From assembly GCA_006969905.1 (NCBI GenBank), contig CP030887.1:1302001-1366000 (forward strand): 64,000 nt of DNA, read 5' to 3'. Made by a program: the position numbers and the translations under genes. This document shows, one piece after another, positions 18,689 to 27,190 of the stretch. Numbering within the stretch: the stretch's first letter is position 1; each line of letters opens with the position of its first letter. The notes under the pieces were generated by a model, which was given only the letters and a program-made list of their open reading frames with translations, was not told where the DNA came from and searched no databases. The DNA comes from Balneolaceae bacterium (lineage in GTDB: Bacteria; Bacteroidota; Rhodothermia; Balneolales; Balneolaceae).

Positions 18689-18775
18689 ACTTACCAAATC
18701 GAAAACAGTTTTGAGCAATTCTAAAGAATACTATATGTCATTTGAATTATATAAACTTAGTTATATAATTAATGC

Positions 18776-19273
18776 ATGGATAATTTTAGATTGCTTTACG
18801 ATTTTTCGAAAACAAGACATGAAGATCAGCTTGCTAGAAACTCTGAGTTAGATCAAAAGGCGGGTGTTCTTGTAAGTTTTAATATTGCTTTAATTGGTTT
18901 AGTAGGATTTTTTATTACAGAAGAAATTTTGAACAGCTTTGAACAACAGTTTCTTAGGTATCTTACTAGTACTTTTTTGATGCTTTTTCTGTTTTTCGAA
19001 ATAGTAGCGGTATATTTTTTCATAAAAACATTGCGTCTAAGAGAGTTTATGCTTCCGCTTTTAAATAATAAATTGCTTAATACAATCGATAATGATCCGA
19101 TTGAAAAAAATCTACAGGATTTTAGTAATACATATTTTAAATGCTATAAAAAGAACAAAGAGGTTCTAAAAGCAAAAACAAAACAATTTGAAACCGCACT
19201 AGATATGCTATTAGCTTCTAGTCTAACATTGACGTTTATTTTGATAATTTTTATTTATAGTAAAATGTTCTAG
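18776..19273 (+). CDS. Three-helix membrane protein with DxKA motif (PycTM/SLATT-like)
   Basis: The 165-residue protein has an N-terminal amphipathic stretch (1-25), a DQKAG motif (26-30) directly before the first membrane helix (about 31-47), a second helix (about 65-84), a charged cytosolic loop (85-140) and a third helix (about 143-161). The D-x-KA motif before a two-helix hairpin recalls the membrane effectors of Pycsar (PycTM) and SLATT-type defence systems, whose activation damages the membrane. No cyclase, nucleotide sensor or CBASS gene lies beside it. It is very A+T rich (14 G+C in bases 19081-19140), like foreign DNA. The family link is by motif only and is tentative. Confidence 0.65.
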   Translation: MDNFRLLYDFSKTRHEDQLARNSELDQKAGVLVSFNIALIGLVGFFITEEILNSFEQQFLRYLTSTFLMLFLFFEIVAVYFFIKTLRLREFMLPLLNNKLLNTIDNDPIEKNLQDFSNTYFKCYKKNKEVLKAKTKQFETALDMLLASSLTLTFILIIFIYSKMF

Positions 19274-19284
19274 TTTCTAAAATT

Positions 19285-19494
19285 ATGTTTTTATTTCTAG
19301 TTGAACCTGATACCGAAGAAGAACCAAGAGATAAAGCTCCTCGAGAAGAAGAAAAGCCTAATCAAGTAACTGAAACTGAAGGTTTGGTGGAACCAGATAG
19401 GACTATAGAAGAAAGAGACCCTCAAGGGCCTTCTGGAGACCCAAGCAAACCTAGTCCAAGCCCTAATCCATCTGGTCCTAGAGGCAAATTTTAA
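19285..19494 (+). CDS. Small acidic, proline-rich, probably disordered protein
   Basis: The 69-residue frame starts at an ATG 11 bases after the stop of the membrane protein gene. The sequence has a short hydrophobic start (MFLFLV) and is then dominated by Glu, Asp, Pro, Arg and Ser (EEEPRDKAPREEEKPNQ ... SGDPSKPSPSPNPSGPRGKF). It is predicted by eye to be disordered and carries no known domain. The tight spacing and shared base composition suggest a two-gene unit, possibly with the peptide acting as a regulator or partner of the membrane protein. It converges on pyrH, with 8 bases between the stops. It could be a chance frame. Confidence 0.45.
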   Translation: MFLFLVEPDTEEEPRDKAPREEEKPNQVTETEGLVEPDRTIEERDPQGPSGDPSKPSPSPNPSGPRGKF

Positions 19495-19502
19495 ACGGTA
19501 GC

Positions 19503-20222
19503 CTACTCCCAAACAACCGTAGTCCCCAACGGATCACCATCACAAACAATCTTTTTCAAATTGCCTTTGGTGTTCATGTTGAACACAATGATAGGGGTGC
19601 TGTTTTCTCTACATAAGGTAAAGGCGGTTAAGTCCATTACAGACAGGCGCTGTTTAAGTACTTCATCTCCGGTAATTACATCGAACTTTTTGGCGTCTGC
19701 ATTCTTCTCAGGATCGCAGTCAAAGATTCCATCTACACGGGTTCCTTTCAGGATTACATCCGCTTCAATTTCAATAGCACGCAGTGCTCCGGCAGTATCA
19801 GTGGTGAAATAGGGGTTCCCGGTTCCGGCGCCAAAAATAATCACACGGCCTTTCTCCAGGTGGCGGATAGCACGGCGACGTATAAAAGGTTCAGCAATAG
19901 CTTCCATGCGGATGGCACTCATCAGCCGGGTTTTAACATCATGGCGTTCCAGTGAATCCTGCAATGCCATACTGTTAATCATAGTAGCAAGCATGCCCAT
20001 ATAATCGCCTTGTACACGATCCATACCTTCGGTGGCTCCCTTTACTCCACGAAAAATGTTTCCCCCGCCAATTACAATACTTACTTCAACCCCCTGCTCC
20101 TGAACACTTTTAATTTCTTCGGCATACTGGACAAGAATATCCGGATCAATACCATGTCCCTGTTCCCCCAAAAGTGCTTCTCCGCTTAGTTTTAAAAGAA
20201 TGCGCTTGTACTTATTTCCCAC
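19503..20222 (-). CDS. pyrH: UMP kinase
   Basis: PyrH phosphorylates UMP to UDP as a hexamer of the amino-acid-kinase fold. The 239-residue protein shows the start [16 protein letters not shown], the phosphate loop [27 protein letters not shown], the ATP-site [20 protein letters not shown], and a late [13 protein letters not shown] segment. Length and motifs are those of bacterial UMP kinases. It is downstream of tsf on the same strand, but a strong terminator lies between them. In many genomes frr follows directly. Here the next genes are on the opposite strand. Confidence 0.98.
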   Translation of the reverse strand: MGNKYKRILLKLSGEALLGEQGHGIDPDILVQYAEEIKSVQEQGVEVSIVIGGGNIFRGVKGATEGMDRVQGDYMGMLATMINSMALQDSLERHDVKTRLMSAIRMEAIAEPFIRRRAIRHLEKGRVIIFGAGTGNPYFTTDTAGALRAIEIEADVILKGTRVDGIFDCDPEKNADAKKFDVITGDEVLKQRLSVMDLTAFTLCRENSTPIIVFNMNTKGNLKKIVCDGDPLGTTVVWE

Positions 20223-20249
20223 GTGTATCTTATTTAGAAATTAATGGAC

Positions 20250-20280
20250 AAAAAAAAGGCCGCTCCTTTTAGGAACGGCC
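20250..20280 (-). terminator. Rho-independent terminator downstream of tsf
   Basis: On the minus strand, GGCCGTTCC pairs with GGAGCGGCC (nine base pairs, one T-G wobble) around a TAAAA loop. It is followed by eight T (the A run at 20250-20257). It lies 20 bases after the tsf stop and 27 bases before the pyrH start, so it separates or attenuates transcription into pyrH. Confidence 0.88.
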
Positions 20281-20299
20281 TAATGTAAAGAAAAAATGA

Positions 20300-21133
20300 T
20301 TAAGCCTCTTCACCTAATTGTATACGGTGGAAAGACTTGACGAGCGGTGTGTTGTTTTGCTCAAGGTATTGCTTTACAGAGATACCGTTATCTTTAACGA
20401 ATTTCTGCTCCAGCAATACGCGCTCTTCGTAGAATCTGCGAAGTTTACCTTGTGCAGCCTTTTCAGCGATTTCAGCAGGCTTACCTTCGTTAATCAATTG
20501 CTCTTTTGCAATTTCCAGTTCTTTTTCAACAACAGAAGCATCTACTTCATCACGGGTTGCGGCAATAGGATTCATAGCGGCAATCTGCATGGCTACATCA
20601 CGGGCAACATCTATATCAGTAACATCACCAGCGAATTCTGCCAAAACTCCGAGTTGATTACCAGCGTGGATATAATCAATAATAGTACCATCGGTTTCTG
20701 CCAGTACTACTTTTGATACTTCGATCTTCTCACCGATTTTACCAACCATTTCCTGTAAGTGATCAGCAACAGTAGCACCGTTTACTTCAATGCCCTGCAG
20801 CTCAGCAGCGCTTCCAATGTTATTGTCATAAGCAGCATTCAAAAATGCAGAAGCCTGATCCTGGAAATCGTCATTACGGGCTACGAAATCAGTCTCGCAG
20901 TTGATCTCTAAGGCAACAGCTTTTTTGCCATCTTCGCTTACGCGGGCAAGAATTAAACCTTCTTTTGCTTCACGGTCAGCGCGTTTATCAGCTACTTTTT
21001 GTCCTTTTTTGCGAAGGATCTCAACGGCTTTGTCAAAGTCTCCGTCTGCTTCAGCGAGGGCTTTTTTACAGTCCATCATGCCCGCGCCAGTCATGTCTCT
21101 AAGTTTTTTTACGTCAGCAGCAGAAATGCTCAT
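20300..21133 (-). CDS. tsf: Translation elongation factor Ts
   Basis: EF-Ts is the nucleotide exchange factor for EF-Tu. The 277-residue protein has the UBA-like N-terminal domain with MTGAGMMDCKKALAEADGDFDKAVEILRKKG (residues about 14-44), and the core ALEINCETDFVARNDDF, which contains the Asp-Phe pair inserted into EF-Tu. The two core subdomains follow, with LAEFAGDVTDIDVARDVAMQIAAMNP and the C-terminal LLEQKFVKDNGISVKQYL. Length is typical. It is 29 bases downstream of rpsB in the universal rpsB-tsf pair, and its transcript ends at the terminator before pyrH. Confidence 0.98.
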   Translation of the reverse strand: MSISAADVKKLRDMTGAGMMDCKKALAEADGDFDKAVEILRKKGQKVADKRADREAKEGLILARVSEDGKKAVALEINCETDFVARNDDFQDQASAFLNAAYDNNIGSAAELQGIEVNGATVADHLQEMVGKIGEKIEVSKVVLAETDGTIIDYIHAGNQLGVLAEFAGDVTDIDVARDVAMQIAAMNPIAATRDEVDASVVEKELEIAKEQLINEGKPAEIAEKAAQGKLRRFYEERVLLEQKFVKDNGISVKQYLEQNNTPLVKSFHRIQLGEEA

Positions 21134-21162
21134 GGGTTTGAATAGTATTTATAGGATTTAAA

Positions 21163-22044
21163 TTATTCTTTTTCTTCTTCACTTGATTCAGCTACAGCCT
21201 CAGCAGCTTCTGCTTCAGCTTTTGCTCCTGCATTTTCAGGAGTACCTTTTCTTTTTTTTCTGGATCGCAGCTTTGGTTTATCTTCTACAGTTTCTTCACT
21301 TACTTCTTTAGCTTCGATAGCAGCCTGTTCAAGAAGTTCTTCTTCAGCATGGGCTTCACGTTCCGCAGAACCTTCAATAATAGCATCAGCTACTTGGGTA
21401 GAAATCAATTGGATCGTGCGGGCTGAGTCATCGTTACATGGAATGATAAAGTCAGGCACATCAGGATCACTATTAGTATCAACCATAGCAATAACCGGAA
21501 TATGAAGCTTGATGGCTTCACTCACCGCTAAATGTTCTTTCTGTATATCAACTACAAAAACAGCTCCGGGAAGGCGCCCCATGTTGGCAATACCGCCTAA
21601 TGTATTTTCGAGTTTCTCTTGCTCACGGCTTAGCATCAAGCCTTCTTTCTTGGTCAATTCAGCGAAAGTACCGTCTGTTTTCATGCGCTCAATTTCTTCC
21701 ATTCTACTAATGCTCTTACGAACGGTAGAGAAGTTGGTAAGCATACCTCCTAACCATCGGTGGGTAACAAAAGGCATTCCTGAACGGATGGCTTCAGTCC
21801 GGATGATGTCGGTTGATTGCTTTTTGGTTCCTACAAAAAGGATGGTTTTTCCTGCTCTTGAAAGCTGTTGGATCTGGTCAAGTGCTTCCTGTAGGTAGGT
21901 TTGAGTCTTTTTAAGGTCAATGATGTGAATCCCGTTGCGTTGCATAAAGATGAAATCTTTCATCTTGGGGTTCCATCTGCGGGTCAGGTGGCCGAAGTGA
22001 GCACCTGATTTTAAGAGTTCTTCAATAGAAGCTGCTTTAGGCAT
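21163..22044 (-). CDS. rpsB: 30S ribosomal protein S2 with charged C-terminal tail
   Basis: S2 is a late-assembling protein of the 30S body. The core shows [67 protein letters not shown], and [30 protein letters not shown]. At 293 residues it is about 50 longer than E. coli S2. The excess is a low-complexity tail (about 235-293) with lysine/arginine then alanine/glutamate repeats (RSRKKRKG ... [18 protein letters not shown]). The tail is probably disordered and of the sort seen in many FCB species. It is followed by tsf after 29 bases. Confidence 0.97.
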   Translation of the reverse strand: MPKAASIEELLKSGAHFGHLTRRWNPKMKDFIFMQRNGIHIIDLKKTQTYLQEALDQIQQLSRAGKTILFVGTKKQSTDIIRTEAIRSGMPFVTHRWLGGMLTNFSTVRKSISRMEEIERMKTDGTFAELTKKEGLMLSREQEKLENTLGGIANMGRLPGAVFVVDIQKEHLAVSEAIKLHIPVIAMVDTNSDPDVPDFIIPCNDDSARTIQLISTQVADAIIEGSAEREAHAEEELLEQAAIEAKEVSEETVEDKPKLRSRKKRKGTPENAGAKAEAEAAEAVAESSEEEKE

Positions 22045-22182
22045 TGTATCAATATATATGTTTAGGTTATTCCGCTATGTGGGTCATCCTCAAAAACCAA
22101 TTCTCCCGAATTTTCAGGAAAACACCAGGCTTTGAGTCACCACATATGTGTGGTTTAAAAAAATGTTTGTTCAGCGTAAATA

Positions 22183-22569
22183 TTAACGCTTGGAGAATTG
22201 GAACTTCTTACGTGCTTTTGGCTGGCCGTATTTTTTACGTTCAACCATTCTGTCATCACGGGTTAGAAGACCATGTTCCTTAAGAATGCTGTGTACTTCT
22301 TCGTTCTCGCCGTCAATAGCACGGGCAAGAGCATGTTGTACAGCACCGGCTTGTCCTGACTTTCCACCACCGCGTACGGTAACTTTAATGTCGTACTTAC
22401 CTTCCATTTCAGTAACTGAAAGAGGAAGCAGGGCAATGTTACGGATTGCTTTCTCAGGGAGATATTCTTCGATTGGAGTTTTATTGATCAAAAACTCACC
22501 TTTACCCGGCTGGATGTATAAACGTGCCGTAGAGGTTTTCCTTCTTCCGATGTAATTAGCTTGTGCCAT
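22183..22569 (-). CDS. rpsI: 30S ribosomal protein S9
   Basis: S9 sits in the 30S head, and its C-terminal tail reaches the P-site tRNA. The 128-residue protein has the family start YIGRRKTSTARLYIQPGKG, the segment VTVRGGGKSGQAGAVQHALARAI, and the strongly basic end RMVERKKYGQPKARKKFQFSKR, finishing in the universal KR. It lies 18 bases after rplM, the standard L13-S9 pair. The 138-base spacer to rpsB holds an inverted repeat ACCACA-TATG-TGTGGT at 22139-22154, which could belong to the rpsB leader. Confidence 0.98.
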   Translation of the reverse strand: MAQANYIGRRKTSTARLYIQPGKGEFLINKTPIEEYLPEKAIRNIALLPLSVTEMEGKYDIKVTVRGGGKSGQAGAVQHALARAIDGENEEVHSILKEHGLLTRDDRMVERKKYGQPKARKKFQFSKR

Positions 22570-22587
22570 TTATAAAGATCGTTCGAA

Positions 22588-23031
22588 TTAAAGCTCGATA
22601 ATTTCTGGATTCTGAGCCGACTGCTGATGAACAGGGCCGGCATATACTCTCAAATTAGTAAGCAACTTGCGGCCTAATCTGTTTTTGGGAAGCATACCTT
22701 TCACGGCTTTAGTCACTAGTGAAGTAGGGTCTTTAGCCAGCATATCTTCTGCACTTGTAAAGCGCTCGCTACCAGGATAGAATGTGTGACGGAAGTACAT
22801 TTTATCCGTCATCTTCTTGCCTGTTAATTTTACTTTCTCTGCATTGATTACAATCACATTATCACCCGTATCCATATGCGGAGTAAAGCCAGGCTTATTC
22901 TTGCCTCTCAAAATAGATGCTACAACACTACTCAGACGGCCTAAAGGCTGATCTTCAGCGTCAATCAAAACCCACTTCTTCTCAATGTCGGAAGGTTTTG
23001 CTGAATAGGTTTTAAAACTTAATGTATCCAC
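22588..23031 (-). CDS. rplM: 50S ribosomal protein L13
   Basis: L13 is an early assembly protein of the 50S subunit. The 147-residue protein begins [38 protein letters not shown] and contains [25 protein letters not shown], the segment [11 protein letters not shown], and the conserved [22 protein letters not shown]. It is the first gene of the rplM-rpsI pair and is divergent from aconitase, with 188 bases between the two start codons that must hold both promoters. Confidence 0.98.
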   Translation of the reverse strand: MDTLSFKTYSAKPSDIEKKWVLIDAEDQPLGRLSSVVASILRGKNKPGFTPHMDTGDNVIVINAEKVKLTGKKMTDKMYFRHTFYPGSERFTSAEDMLAKDPTSLVTKAVKGMLPKNRLGRKLLTNLRVYAGPVHQQSAQNPEIIEL

Positions 23032-23219
23032 GATTAAACTCGATATTTTGCTTTTTTGGAAAGTCGAAAAAGATAGGGGTATTCTTTGCTTATATCAATA
23101 ATAAATTCACTTTTTTTAACGGGGAATGCTTTGTCGACAAATTGCTTTGAACTACAAACATTAAAAAAGATTCGTACCTTAGGCGTTCGATTCTGTTGGA
23201 ACTCTAAAATACATTGACA

Positions 23220-25925
23220 ATGAGCGAAAGATTTAAGCAAACCCGGCTTACATTTGACACGGGCAATGGAGAAGCTACCTTTTACAGCCTGCCAAAACTT
23301 AAAGAGTTGGGTTATTCAAATATTGATAAACTTCCTTTCTCTATAAAAATATTACTGGAAGCTGTATTACGTGAGTTTGATGGCTACGTAATTACTGAGC
23401 AGGATATAGAGGCCCTGGCAAATTATAACGCAAAAAGCCCTGAAGGAGAAATCCCTTTCAAGCCTTCCAGAGTTGTTTTGCAGGATTTTACGGGAGTTCC
23501 GGCTGTTGTTGATTTGGCGGCTTTACGATCAGCAATGAAACGTATGGGAGGTAATCCAACAGCGATCAATCCCCAGGTACCGGTAGATTTGGTAATTGAC
23601 CACTCTGTCCAGGTAGATATGTTTGGTACTGATGCTGCTCTCTTTTTCAATGTGGAAAGAGAGATGGAGCGCAATAATGAGCGGTACGAATTTTTGAAGT
23701 GGGGTAAAGAAGCTTTTGACAATTTCCGGGTAGTTCCTCCTGGACGGGGCATTGTTCACCAGGTGAATCTAGAATATTTAGGGCGTGGGGTTTTTACCCG
23801 TGAAGAAGCCGATGGTTCTGTTACAGCATACCCTGATACACTAGTTGGGACTGACTCGCATACCACTATGATCAATGGTTTGGGAATATTGGGATGGGGT
23901 GTTGGCGGTATTGAAGCCGAAGCAGCGATGCTGGGGCAGCCCATCTATATGTTGGTACCTGAAGTGGTGGGGATGAAGCTGACAGGAAAACTTCGTGAAG
24001 GAGTTACAGCAACTGATCTTACGCTTACTGTTACTCAAATGCTCAGGAAACATGGTGTGGTGGGTAAGTTTGTAGAATTTTATGGTGACGGGATCAGCAA
24101 CATGAGTTTGCCGGATCGTGCTACCATTGCAAATATGGCTCCCGAGTATGGTGCAACTATGGGCTTTTTCCCAATAGACAGCGAATCACTTCGCTATATG
24201 AGCAGGACGGGACGTTCTCAGGAGCTGGTTGATTTGGTAGAAAACTATACCAAAGCCCAGGGGCTTTTCAGAACAGATAATACTCCTGACCCGGAATTCT
24301 CCTCTACACTGGAACTGGATTTAGACACTGTTGAAACTTCTCTGGCCGGGCCGAAACGACCTCAGGATAGAGTTACACTCAACAATATGAAAACCACTTT
24401 CGAAAATTCACTGACCAGTGATGATCCTACTATGGGTTTCAATCTGGCACAGGAGAAACTGGCAAATAAAGGGTTATATAAAAACGGCCAGGAACTGGAA
24501 ATGACACATGGCGATGTGGTTATTGCGGCTATTACCAGTTGTACCAACACATCTAACCCAAGTGTAATGCTGGGTGCAGGTATTGTTGCTAAAAAAGCAG
24601 TAGAAAAGGGGCTGACCGTTCCTCCGTATGTAAAGACTTCATTGGCTCCGGGATCCAGGGTGGTAACAGAATATTTGAAAGAAGCAGGCTTAACAGAGTA
24701 TATGGATAAGCTTGGTTTTAACTTAGTGGGCTATGGGTGTACTACCTGTATCGGTAATTCAGGTCCGTTACCTGAGCCGGTAGAAAACGCGATTAAAGAA
24801 GGAGATCTGATCGCTGCAGGGGTTCTTTCCGGTAACCGTAATTTTGAGGGGCGTATCCATCCCTATGTAAAAGCAAACTTCCTTGCGTCACCGCCACTGG
24901 TGGTAGCTTATGCCCTTGCAGGTACTGTTGATATTGATTTAAGTACAGAACCGTTAGGCAAAGACAAAGACGGCAATGATGTATACCTGAAAGATTTATG
25001 GCCAACAACAGAAGAAATTGCTGCTGAGTTAGATAATGCCATTCGCCCGGAGTTATTCCACGAAATGTACAGCGATATTTTTGAATCGCCGGCATGGGAA
25101 AAAATTGCCGTAACAGGTGGCGATTTATATAACTGGAAAGAAGAATCCACCTATATACAGGAACCTCCGTTTTTTATGAATATGAGTGAAGAAGCCGAGC
25201 CTATTAAATCAATTAAGAATGCGCGGACTTTGGTTATGGTTGGTGATTCTATCACTACCGATCATATTTCACCGGCTGGAAATATTAAGGAAGATGCACC
25301 TGCAGGCGTTTACCTGAAAGAAAACGGAGTGGAACGTAAGGATTTCAACTCGTATGGTTCACGGCGTGGCAACGACCGGGTAATGACAAGAGGTACCTTT
25401 GCGAATGTTCGCTTTAAAAATAAACTGGCACCCGGTACGGAAGGTGGCTTTACTACCTATCACCCGACAGGTGAGGTAACCACTATTTATGATGCATCGC
25501 TTAAATACAAAGAATCAGGAACCCCCCTTATCGGAATTGCCGGAAAAGAGTACGGAACTGGGTCGTCCCGCGACTGGGCAGCTAAGGGAACCATCTTATT
25601 GGGCATTAAGGCCGTTATAGCTGAATCTTATGAGCGAATCCACCGGTCAAATTTAGTGGGTATGGGCGTTCTTCCTCTTCAGTTTAAGGAAGGTGAAACA
25701 CCCGAAACTCTTGGATTGGACGGCTCTGAAGAATTCACGATTCATCTGGATGATGCTCTCAAAGCGCGCCAAGATGTAGAGGTTACCGCAAAAAAAAGTG
25801 ACGGTTCAGAAATAAACTTCACAGCAAAATGCAGAATCGATACCCCTGTGGAAGTTGATTATTATCGAAATGGAGGGATTCTCCATACTGTATTGCTCGA
25901 TTATTTAAAAAAGAGCAAAAGCTGA
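23220..25925 (+). CDS. acnA: Aconitate hydratase (AcnA/IRP type)
   Basis: Aconitase isomerises citrate to isocitrate in the TCA cycle with a 4Fe-4S cluster. The 901-residue protein is of the AcnA/IRP length. Visible motifs are [11 protein letters not shown] and DHSVQVD early, then [32 protein letters not shown]. The cluster cysteines lie in [13 protein letters not shown] and [14 protein letters not shown]. The swivel domain has [34 protein letters not shown] and [18 protein letters not shown] take the ATG at 23220 rather than the in-frame TTG at 23214, because the reading MSERFKQTR matches the family start. A terminator follows the stop. Confidence 0.97.
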   Translation: MSERFKQTRLTFDTGNGEATFYSLPKLKELGYSNIDKLPFSIKILLEAVLREFDGYVITEQDIEALANYNAKSPEGEIPFKPSRVVLQDFTGVPAVVDLAALRSAMKRMGGNPTAINPQVPVDLVIDHSVQVDMFGTDAALFFNVEREMERNNERYEFLKWGKEAFDNFRVVPPGRGIVHQVNLEYLGRGVFTREEADGSVTAYPDTLVGTDSHTTMINGLGILGWGVGGIEAEAAMLGQPIYMLVPEVVGMKLTGKLREGVTATDLTLTVTQMLRKHGVVGKFVEFYGDGISNMSLPDRATIANMAPEYGATMGFFPIDSESLRYMSRTGRSQELVDLVENYTKAQGLFRTDNTPDPEFSSTLELDLDTVETSLAGPKRPQDRVTLNNMKTTFENSLTSDDPTMGFNLAQEKLANKGLYKNGQELEMTHGDVVIAAITSCTNTSNPSVMLGAGIVAKKAVEKGLTVPPYVKTSLAPGSRVVTEYLKEAGLTEYMDKLGFNLVGYGCTTCIGNSGPLPEPVENAIKEGDLIAAGVLSGNRNFEGRIHPYVKANFLASPPLVVAYALAGTVDIDLSTEPLGKDKDGNDVYLKDLWPTTEEIAAELDNAIRPELFHEMYSDIFESPAWEKIAVTGGDLYNWKEESTYIQEPPFFMNMSEEAEPIKSIKNARTLVMVGDSITTDHISPAGNIKEDAPAGVYLKENGVERKDFNSYGSRRGNDRVMTRGTFANVRFKNKLAPGTEGGFTTYHPTGEVTTIYDASLKYKESGTPLIGIAGKEYGTGSSRDWAAKGTILLGIKAVIAESYERIHRSNLVGMGVLPLQFKEGETPETLGLDGSEEFTIHLDDALKARQDVEVTAKKSDGSEINFTAKCRIDTPVEVDYYRNGGILHTVLLDYLKKSKS

Positions 25926-25943
25926 CAGATCCCTGATTTGATT

Positions 25944-25977
25944 AAAAGCTCTGTAAATTATTGCAGGGCTTTTTTTT
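25944..25977 (+). terminator. Rho-independent terminator of acnA
   Basis: AAAAGCTCTG (25944-25953) pairs with CAGGGCTTTT (25964-25973), ten base pairs with one T-G wobble, and a T run extends to 25977. It lies 18 bases after the aconitase stop. Confidence 0.88.
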
Positions 25978-26146
25978 ATGAATTTTGAAAAAGTTTTAAG
26001 ACTTTTTAGGCTAAGACCTAATAGGGTATTCAGTTACGAAGAATCAGGAAAAAAATATAGTTAGCAATAAAGAGGGTTCTGATTCGAATTACCAACTTCT
26101 TTTACATACAGTAGAAGGAATCAGCCGTACATTCGAATTAAAGGAC

Positions 26147-27190
26147 TTGCTCAAAAAATGCATGCATGCAACAAGTATTGTAATGGATGCTGAGGCCAGT
26201 TCACTTATGCTATTGGATGAAGCTACAGGTGAACTAAATGTGAGCATACCTACCGGGCCGGTTCAGGAGGAGATTGTTGGATTAAGCATCCCGAAAGATA
26301 AAGGGGTTGCCGGATGGGTTCTGAAAAACAACAACCCGTACATATCAAATGATATTAAAGAAAGCGATTTATTCTGGGGAGATTTAAGCGAAGATTTTGA
26401 AACCAGGAATATCATTTGTGTTCCACTTAAGAATGAAACAGGAAAGGGGTTTGGTGTCCTGCAGGCAATAAACAGGAAAGAAGGAAAAGACTTTAAAGAC
26501 AGTGATGTTTTTGTTTTTGAGACGTTAGCAGAGCATGTTGCCATCGCTATTGAAAGAGCCCAGCGGTATGATAAGCTGGTTCATAAGCTGGATGAAAAAA
26601 CCGTACAGCTTTCGGAGATTCATCATCGGCTAAAAAATAACCTGGCTACTATTTCAGCTCTCATTGAATTAGAGATGGATAAAGTGGAAGATGACTCAGT
26701 GCGTAAACTGATGAATACCACCAATTCCAGGATTAGGTCTGTAGCAAATGTCCACTCAATGCTTTACGATACTGAGCAATCAGGCGTAATTGATCTGAAA
26801 ATGTACCTTGGAAGTGTTATAAAAAATGTATCCAAGATTTATCAGGACGGGAGCAAAGAAATCCGGCTAAAGTATAATATAGCGGATTTGAAACTGGACG
26901 TTAACCGCGCGGTACTTTGCGGCCTGATACTTAACGAGCTTACGGTAAATGCATTCAAACATGCTTTCGATGATCGCGAAACGGGTAAAATTGATATTGA
27001 AGTAAATAATATTGCTAATGAGGAATTGATCATCAGGGTAAAAGACGATGGAGTTGGCATCCAGGAAAAAGGCGAAGGGATTTCCAGCTTTTTTATTATA
27101 AACGCGCTTTCAAGAAAGCTGAAAGCAAAAGTAAAAGCAGACGAGAACAAAGCGTCAGGTTTCTGTATCCAGGTCGGTTTTAAGCTGTAG
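26147..27190 (+). CDS. GAF-domain sensor histidine kinase, HisKA_2 type (5' end uncertain)
   Basis: Cytosolic sensor kinase with one GAF domain (about 1-140: DAEASSLMLLDEATGELN ... LAEHVAIAIERAQRYD). The phospho-acceptor segment LSEIHHRLKNNLATISALIELE (155-176) follows, then ATPase motifs NELTVNAFKHAF (263-274) and DDGVGI (300-305). The first canonical start codon in frame is a TTG at 26147, but the same frame is open back to 26015 and encodes plausible GAF sequence (LLHTVEGISRTFELKDLL) without any ATG, GTG or TTG. A run of seven A at 26049-26055 would, with one A fewer, join it to an ATG at 25978. No response regulator is adjacent. The 3' end overlaps the convergent monooxygenase gene by 11 bases. 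Confidence 0.8.
   Translation: MLKKCMHATSIVMDAEASSLMLLDEATGELNVSIPTGPVQEEIVGLSIPKDKGVAGWVLKNNNPYISNDIKESDLFWGDLSEDFETRNIICVPLKNETGKGFGVLQAINRKEGKDFKDSDVFVFETLAEHVAIAIERAQRYDKLVHKLDEKTVQLSEIHHRLKNNLATISALIELEMDKVEDDSVRKLMNTTNSRIRSVANVHSMLYDTEQSGVIDLKMYLGSVIKNVSKIYQDGSKEIRLKYNIADLKLDVNRAVLCGLILNELTVNAFKHAFDDRETGKIDIEVNNIANEELIIRVKDDGVGIQEKGEGISSFFIINALSRKLKAKVKADENKASGFCIQVGFKL

Noticed and set aside
18776-19494. Full Pycsar or CBASS operon at this locus
   Set aside because: No cyclase, CD-NTase or nucleotide-sensor gene is nearby, so only a motif-level similarity of the membrane protein remains.
22045-22182. Riboswitch or terminator in the rpsI-rpsB spacer
   Set aside because: The ACCACA-TATG-TGTGGT repeat lies on the wrong side of the A/T run for a minus-strand terminator, and no known riboswitch motif was recognised.
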